34,971 nucleotides of DNA from Alphaproteobacteria bacterium (GTDB taxonomy: Bacteria; Pseudomonadota; Alphaproteobacteria; JAEULC01): positions 1 to 34,971 of the forward strand of contig JADLEG010000184.1 in NCBI GenBank assembly GCA_020846275.1. The letters are read 5' to 3'. The notes below the pieces were generated by a model, which was not told where the DNA came from, made no database searches, and was given only the letters and a program-made list of their open reading frames with translations. The translations under genes were made by a program, and so were the position numbers. The first letter of the stretch is position 1, and each line of letters opens with the position of its first letter. This document shows positions 31,183-34,971 of the stretch, in pieces.

Positions 31183-31506
31183 TCACGCGGGGCCGGTCCC
31201 ATCGGTCCGCGTGGCATTCATGCGATCGCGGCAATGGCGCTGCCAGTCCCGTTCTTCGGCCAAGGCGACGGCGGCCGACCGGCGCTCGCGCGGGGTCGCG
31301 GCGTGGCGGGCGCGCCGGCGAAGGCGTTCGGCGCGCCGGCGGCTGTCCTCGGCAAGGTCGTGCCAGGCATCGGACGCCGATCGGGCCGCCGGGCCGGGAT
31401 CGGCGAAGATCCAGCGCCGCTCGGGCGCCGGGATCGGGCCGTCGAAGAAGCACTGCAGCCGGTCCAATCGGTCCAGCCAGCGCCCCGACGGCGAATCTTG
31501 TATCAC
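31183..31506 (-). CDS. Small basic hypothetical protein
   Basis: I do not recognise this 107-residue protein. The N-terminal third has an aromatic-rich stretch (RLQCFFDGPIPAPERRWIFA), and the rest is a highly charged, Arg/Ala-rich helix (about 45-95) that could be coiled coil. The only start in the frame is GTG at 31506, with no good ribosome-binding site. It converges on the MocR gene (nine bases apart) and is divergent from the cupin gene. Arg-rich frames arise easily in such GC-rich DNA, so it may be spurious. Confidence 0.42.
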   Translation of the reverse strand: MIQDSPSGRWLDRLDRLQCFFDGPIPAPERRWIFADPGPAARSASDAWHDLAEDSRRRAERLRRRARHAATPRERRSAAVALAEERDWQRHCRDRMNATRTDGTGPA

Positions 31507-31626
31507 GCAAGGACGATACTACAAGCATCGCAGCCGTGCAATTTCGATCGCGATGGGCCGGTTGCCAGACCCGCTTGCGGCCCGCAGAATTGCCGGCGAC
31601 GGGAACCATGTGCGGGGAGAAGAGCC

Positions 31627-32013
31627 ATGACCGCGGTCACGCCCGATATCGCCGGCCAGGCGACGCTGCCGCCGAGCGTCTCGCGGCCGGTGGCCGTGAA
31701 CGAGCTGCCGTGGCGCGCGACGCCGTTTGCCGGCATCGAACAGAAGGTCCTGCTGCGCGACGAGGATCGCGGCCTGATCACCGCGCTGATCCGGATGGCG
31801 CCCGGCGCGCGATTGCCGCTGCACGAGCATGTCGATATCGAGCAGACCTACGTGCTCGACGGCAGCCTGGCGGATGACGAGGGCAACGAGATCACGGCCG
31901 GCGATTTCATCTGGCGCCCCGCCGGCCACCGGCATGTCGCGTGGTCGCCGAAAGGCGCGCTGATGATCGGCATCTTCCTGCAGCCCAACCGCTTCCTGGA
32001 ACCGGCGGAGTAG
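31627..32013 (+). CDS. ChrR-like cupin-domain protein
   Basis: The 128-residue protein is a single cupin barrel. Metal-binding motif 1 is LPLHEHVDIEQTYVLDGSL (His-x-His, then Glu) and motif 2 ends with GHRHVAWS (His). It resembles the C-terminal ChrR cupin of anti-sigma factors but lacks the N-terminal zinc anti-sigma domain, so it is a stand-alone cupin of unknown function. GGAGAAGAG precedes the ATG. Its TAG stop directly abuts the TAG of the convergent phage repressor, with no spacing, marking the likely edge of the phage module. Confidence 0.85.
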   Translation: MTAVTPDIAGQATLPPSVSRPVAVNELPWRATPFAGIEQKVLLRDEDRGLITALIRMAPGARLPLHEHVDIEQTYVLDGSLADDEGNEITAGDFIWRPAGHRHVAWSPKGALMIGIFLQPNRFLEPAE

Positions 32014-32035
32014 CTAGAGGCCGAGCAGCTCGGCC
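32011..32035. terminator. Back-to-back stops and hairpin between cupin and repressor
   Basis: The two convergent stops form TAGCTA (32011-32016). GGCCGAG (32019-32025) and CTCGGCC (32029-32035) then make a perfect seven-base stem with a three-base loop inside the last codons of the repressor. It could serve as a two-way terminator. No T-run follows. Confidence 0.4.
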
Positions 32036-32775
32036 GGGGTCAGCACGCGCCACAGGTTCCTGATGCGCTTGTGCTCGATCTCGAAATCCTGCTTCTCGCC
32101 GGCCGGCGGGTTGAACTGGCGCAGCACGACCTTGTCGGCGGTCCGGCGCAGAAGCCGCTTGATGTAGCAGGCGCCGGCGCCCTCGCCGTGCTGGGGCGCC
32201 ATCTCGACGATCACGTCGCAGCCCGGGGTGGGCGGGCGCGAGGGATTGACGAACACAAGGTCGCCCGACTCGAAGCGCGGCGACATCGAATCGCCGTGCA
32301 CGTAGACCGCGAACACCGCGCTGGCGCCGGCCAGGCCGGGCGGGCGGCGCACCAGGTCGACGACATCGCCGTTGAACGTGAAGTCGCCGTCGTCGCCGCC
32401 GATCACCGTGCCGCGGACCGGCACGTCGCGCTTCAGCGCCGCCACGCCGCGCATCGGCATGCCGGCGGCAAGGTCGATCTCGGCCCCCGCGAGGCCGCCG
32501 GGCGCGAAGGACTGGGGCGCGAAAGGCGAGCTCGCGACGGACTCGGCGGCGCGGCCCTTGCGCGACGCGCCCTCGCCGGTGAACAGCCACACCCAGTTGA
32601 CGCCGAGCTTCTGCGCCAGCTCGCGCGCGGCATTCTCCGGCAGGTTGCGCGTGCCGTTCTCGTAGGCGCGGTAGGTGACCTCGGAAACCTCGGCCGCCCG
32701 CGCGAAGCTCGCCGCGTTGGCATGGCCGGCCGCCTGGCGCGCCCAGCGCAGGCGCTGTGCCTTGGGATTCATCAT
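32014..32775 (-). CDS. Phage CI-like repressor, HTH plus S24 peptidase domain
   Basis: The 253-residue protein keeps the phage lytic genes off. An N-terminal helix-turn-helix (about 5-62, FARAAEVSEVTYRAYENGTR) binds DNA. The C-terminal S24 domain has VHGDSMSPRFESGDLVFVN with Ser163 and YIKRLL with Lys206, the Ser-Lys pair of LexA/CI-type self-cleavage. A clear Ala-Gly cleavage site is not seen (the expected region reads GTVIGGDDGDF), so self-cleavage is uncertain. Two adjacent ATGs (32775 and 32772) exist; the predicted promoter would start transcription at or beside them, so the message may be leaderless as for lambda cI. It is divergent from the early operon. Confidence 0.88.
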   Translation of the reverse strand: MMNPKAQRLRWARQAAGHANAASFARAAEVSEVTYRAYENGTRNLPENAARELAQKLGVNWVWLFTGEGASRKGRAAESVASSPFAPQSFAPGGLAGAEIDLAAGMPMRGVAALKRDVPVRGTVIGGDDGDFTFNGDVVDLVRRPPGLAGASAVFAVYVHGDSMSPRFESGDLVFVNPSRPPTPGCDVIVEMAPQHGEGAGACYIKRLLRRTADKVVLRQFNPPAGEKQDFEIEHKRIRNLWRVLTPAELLGL

Positions 32776-32782
32776 GAGACGT

Positions 32783-32811
32783 CGTGTAGCGCAAAATAGG
32801 GATAGTGTCAA
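32783..32811 (-). promoter_or_regulatory. Repressor promoter, possibly leaderless
   Basis: On the minus strand, TTGACA (32806-32811) is a perfect -35, followed by a 17-base spacer and TACACG (32783-32788). Seven bases separate the -10 from the ATG at 32775, so the transcript would begin at or next to the start codon. No Shine-Dalgarno sequence is present. Confidence 0.55.
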
Positions 32812-32822
32812 CGCATTTTGTA

Positions 32823-32851
32823 TTGCATCGAAGCGATCCCGTGTGTATTAT
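32823..32851 (+). promoter_or_regulatory. Early phage promoter, possibly leaderless
   Basis: TTGCAT (32823-32828), a 17-base spacer and TATTAT (32846-32851) form a good sigma-70 promoter, six bases ahead of the ATG at 32858. It is divergent from the repressor promoter with 11 bases between the two -35 boxes, so one bound repressor could block both. GCATTTTGTATTGC between them is a weak dyad that might be the operator. Confidence 0.55.
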
Positions 32852-32857
32852 CGCGGC

Positions 32858-33499
32858 ATGGTGGGGCTGATCGAGTGGGGCGCCGGACCGCAGGGGCCGG
32901 CCGCCGGGGGCGAGCTGGGCGTACCGCCCGGGAACCGTCCGAGCAGGGAACCGACGCAGCAGGAAGCGCCCGACGAGGCGAGGGAGGAGGCGAGGGAGCG
33001 AAGCCCGTCCGCGATGGCGCGGCTCTATGCCGTGCTGTGCCAAGCCGCCGACGCGGGCGAGGCCTGTCCCGGCAACCGCGCGCTTTGCGTAGGCACCGGC
33101 GTTGCACGCGAGGCCAAGATCGCGGCCCTGCTGCGCGACCTCGAGGCGCGGCGGATGATCGCGATCGAGCGCACGGCCTTCTTCGGCGGTGCGCGCCGCG
33201 TCGTGATCCGCGCCAGCGGCAAGCGGACGGGGTGGAGCCTGCATGGCCGGCGGCCGATGGGCGACGCCGATGCGATCCCCGCGAACGGCATGGCGGTGCT
33301 GGCGCGCCGGCTGCGGCAGAGCGGCGGCCGCTTCGCCGATGTGACCGCCGCGGAGGCGCGTCGGATGGGGCTGGGCACGCCTGCGGACCCCGGCATGCCG
33401 CTGGCGCCGGCGCCGAGTTCCTACATGGGCTGCGCCCTGGCCAGCGTGATCCGCGACGAGCCCGGCTCGGATGGCGGGCCGACGGAGCAGGCGCCATGA
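32858..33499 (+). CDS. Phage winged-helix DNA-binding protein
   Basis: The 213-residue protein begins with a disordered acidic and Gly/Pro-rich stretch (to about residue 50). A winged-helix-like domain (about 50-130) follows: ARLYAVLCQAADAGEACPGN, then a recognition-helix region EAKIAALLRDLEARRMIAIE and a strand pair ARRVVIRASGKR. The rest is loosely helical. It is the first gene under the early promoter and is coupled by an ATGA overlap to the next gene. Such proteins often act in replication initiation or early gene control in phages; the role here is inferred. No Shine-Dalgarno precedes the ATG. Confidence 0.7.
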   Translation: MVGLIEWGAGPQGPAAGGELGVPPGNRPSREPTQQEAPDEAREEARERSPSAMARLYAVLCQAADAGEACPGNRALCVGTGVAREAKIAALLRDLEARRMIAIERTAFFGGARRVVIRASGKRTGWSLHGRRPMGDADAIPANGMAVLARRLRQSGGRFADVTAAEARRMGLGTPADPGMPLAPAPSSYMGCALASVIRDEPGSDGGPTEQAP

Positions 33500-33969
33500 G
33501 CCGGGTCGCGCCGGCGCGACGGGCGACGGTCTGCCCGCCCGCGATCGCGCCGCATCGGCTGCGGCACGACAGCTTCGAGGATGCGATGGTCGAGGTCGAC
33601 GGCGCATCCGCCGCCGTGAAGCGCGTGGCGACCCAGACGCCGCTCGACCGCTACATCCGCCGCAAGCTGATCGAGCCGCGCCAGTTCGCCGCCGGCGAGC
33701 GCTTGGCGCGCGACTGGCACTCCGCGCGCATGGAGCCGCGGATGATCGCGAGCTATCGCGACCTGATCGATTGCGGCGGCATGCCCGACCCGGCGGTCGA
33801 CCGCGCCCATGCCCGCAAGCGCGTGGCGCGCGCGGTGGCGGCCGTGGGGCCGATCGCGTCGAGCGAGGTGGTGTCGGTGTGCTGCCTGGAGCGGCCGGTC
33901 GGCGGCAACGTGGCCATGGAAATCCTGCGCCGCGGTCTCGACGTGCTGGCGGATCACTATGGCGTCTAA
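33496..33969 (+). CDS. Phage-associated hypothetical protein (DUF6456-like)
   Basis: The 157-residue soluble protein contains LDRYIRRKLIEPRQFAAGER followed by LARDWHSARMEPRMIASYRD and ends with a helix-turn-helix-like stretch (SSEVVSVCCLERPVGGNVAM). The first part reminds me of the DUF6456 family of alphaproteobacterial and phage DNA-associated proteins, but I am not sure. The ATG overlaps the previous stop (ATGA), and its own stop overlaps the start of the small terminase gene, so the four early genes form one tightly coupled unit. Confidence 0.7.
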   Translation: MSRVAPARRATVCPPAIAPHRLRHDSFEDAMVEVDGASAAVKRVATQTPLDRYIRRKLIEPRQFAAGERLARDWHSARMEPRMIASYRDLIDCGGMPDPAVDRAHARKRVARAVAAVGPIASSEVVSVCCLERPVGGNVAMEILRRGLDVLADHYGV

Positions 33970-34243
33970 AATCCCGGCGACGAAGCCGCGTCGCAAGGCG
34001 AAAGCCGGTCGCGCCGGCGCCACGCCGGAGGCGATGCACGTCTATGGCGAGAAGGCCCTGAAGCGGCTGGCCTGGCTGATGGAGAATGCCGAGAGCGAGC
34101 AGGCCCAGGTGGCCGCCGCGAAGGAACTGCTCGACCGCGTGGCGGGGCGGCCTTCCGCCGCGGCCGAGGGCGCGGCGCGGCCCGGCCTCGACGACGTGGT
34201 GGCGCGGCTGCGCGCGCTGCGGTCCGGGCGGCGCGATGGATGA
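33959..34243 (+). CDS. Putative terminase small subunit
   Basis: The 94-residue basic protein starts with a Lys/Arg/Ala-rich tail (MASKIPATKPRRKAKAGRAG) and continues as a helical hairpin (ALKRLAWLMENAESEQAQVA, AAKELLDRVAGRPS) and a last helix DDVVARLRALRSG. Size, helical hairpin, basic tail and position directly before the large terminase point to a small subunit that recognises packaging DNA. It overlaps its upstream neighbour by 11 bases and the large terminase by eight. Sequence alone is not diagnostic. Confidence 0.6.
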   Translation: MASKIPATKPRRKAKAGRAGATPEAMHVYGEKALKRLAWLMENAESEQAQVAAAKELLDRVAGRPSAAAEGAARPGLDDVVARLRALRSGRRDG

Positions 34244-34971
34244 CGTCGGGCTCGTCGCCCGGACGCTGAAGGCCTGGGGCGACGATCCGCGGCGCTTCGT
34301 GCGCGAGGCGCTGGGGGTCGCGCCGGAGGCTTGGCAGGACGAGGTTCTGGCGCGGATCGCGAAGGGCAGGCAACGGCTTGCGATCCGATCGGGCCATGGC
34401 GTCGGCAAGACGGCGCTGCAGGCCTGGCTGGTGCTGTGGTTCGGCGTGACGCGGGCGGACGCGAAGATACCCGCCACCGCGCCGACCTCGCACCAGCTCG
34501 TCGACCTGCTGTGGGGCGAGGTGGCCAAATGGCACCGTGCCCTGGCGCAGCGCCTGCCGGCGATCGCGGGCGCGATCGATATCCGCGCCGATCGCATCGA
34601 CTTCAAGCCCTGGGGCGGCACCGCCTATGCGCGCACCAGCCGGCGCGACCAGCCCGAGGCATTGCAGGGATTCCATGCCGACAACCTGCTGTTCCTGATC
34701 GACGAGGCCTCGGGCATCGACGACCGGGTGTTCGAGGTGGCGGAGGGGGCCCTGTCGACGCCGGGCGCCTTGATCGTGATGGCGGGCAACCCGACGCGCG
34801 CGGACGGGTATTTCCATCGCGCCTTCACCCGCGACCGCAAGCGGTGGTGGACGCGCTGCGTGCCCTGCGCGGAGAGCGGGCGCGTGTCGAAGGACTACGT
34901 GGCGAGCATGGCGTCGTCCTATGGCGAGGACAGCAACGTCTATCGCGTGCGCGTGCTGGGCGAGTTCCCGC
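34236..34971 (+). CDS. Phage terminase large subunit (partial, runs off the window)
   Basis: The visible 245 residues are the ATPase part of a DNA-packaging motor. Walker A is RSGHGVGKTALQAW (51-64), the motif TAPTSHQ (81-87) is the coupling region, and Walker B is LLFLIDEASGIDD (151-163), followed by MAGNPTRADGYF. The nuclease domain would lie beyond the edge. The ATG at 34236 overlaps the stop of the small subunit by eight bases. The frame is open to the last base, so the gene is cut by the window and not broken. Variant Walker A with GHGVGK is common in one branch of tailed-phage terminases. Confidence 0.92.
   Translation, partial: MDDVGLVARTLKAWGDDPRRFVREALGVAPEAWQDEVLARIAKGRQRLAIRSGHGVGKTALQAWLVLWFGVTRADAKIPATAPTSHQLVDLLWGEVAKWHRALAQRLPAIAGAIDIRADRIDFKPWGGTAYARTSRRDQPEALQGFHADNLLFLIDEASGIDDRVFEVAEGALSTPGALIVMAGNPTRADGYFHRAFTRDRKRWWTRCVPCAESGRVSKDYVASMASSYGEDSNVYRVRVLGEFP

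Larger units (their letters stand above)
32014..34971. mobile_element. Left end of a prophage or phage-like element
   Basis: A repressor with S24 domain faces a four-gene early operon that leads straight to small and large terminase genes. Composition is host-like. No integrase, excisionase or replication gene lies between repressor and terminase, so an integrase must be elsewhere or absent. The element runs off the right edge and its other boundary is not visible. Confidence 0.75.

Noticed and set aside
31174..31210. Inverted arms GCGGACC and GGTCCGC after the MocR stop
   Set aside because: Arms are only seven bases with a long gap and lie in or beside a doubtful gene; not enough to call a terminator or operator.
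1..34971. CRISPR arrays, insertion sequences and rRNA genes
   Set aside because: No regularly spaced direct repeats, transposase motifs or rRNA stretches were seen on either strand.

Overview
This window is chromosomal DNA of a very GC-rich bacterium, almost certainly an alphaproteobacterium and plausibly from the Rhodospirillales or a neighbouring order. The pointers are uniformly high G+C, an NDUFS4-type complex I accessory subunit between two tRNA genes, a PEP-CTERM/XrtA-type kinase and sugar transferase, and many families typical of alphaproteobacteria. The DNA looks host-like throughout except for one AT-richer patch near 14.2-14.75 kb and a tailed-phage module that enters at the right edge.

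Left part (1-14.2 kb). A PrsK-like histidine kinase and its exopolysaccharide sugar transferase are followed by a conserved hypothetical gene, a rhomboid protease and a lone ACT-domain protein. Next come a copper-handling pair (CopZ-like chaperone and periplasmic multicopper oxidase) behind a good CueR-type promoter, a CorA transporter, a gamma-glutamyltransferase and a cell-wall block. That block holds an LdtD-like L,D-transpeptidase, a MepK-like M15 peptidase and a polysaccharide deacetylase. A GNAT acetyltransferase is followed by a truncated EamA transporter remnant.

Middle part (14.2-21.7 kb). An atypical low-GC patch carries what looks like a decayed gene. A thiZXY-type uptake operon for a thiamine precursor sits under a TPP riboswitch whose closing helix appears to cover the ribosome-binding site. 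Then come a PRC-barrel protein, a strong hairpin and an inverted pair of dispersed repeats, a class-II HDAC-like deacetylase, a DUF192 protein, a small secreted protein and an O-methyltransferase. tRNA-Pro, the complex I subunit and tRNA-Arg close this part.

Right part (21.7-32 kb). A PanB-like protein that has lost two metal-site acidic residues is divergent from an operon of a sugar isomerase-like protein, a HAD phosphatase, IolE and IolG. This resembles the first steps of inositol (or inositol-like polyol) breakdown without the later enzymes. An ABC importer (binding protein plus fused double permease, no ATPase) converges on it. The importer is divergent from a MocR regulator in which the PLP lysine is arginine. 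A 10-base word is shared between the MocR/importer control region and the PanB/isomerase control region, hinting at one regulon.

Right edge (32 kb to end). A phage-like module begins with an S24 repressor facing a short early operon (winged-helix protein, hypothetical protein, small terminase, large terminase cut by the window end). The two divergent promoters appear to start transcription at or next to the ATGs, so both messages may be leaderless.
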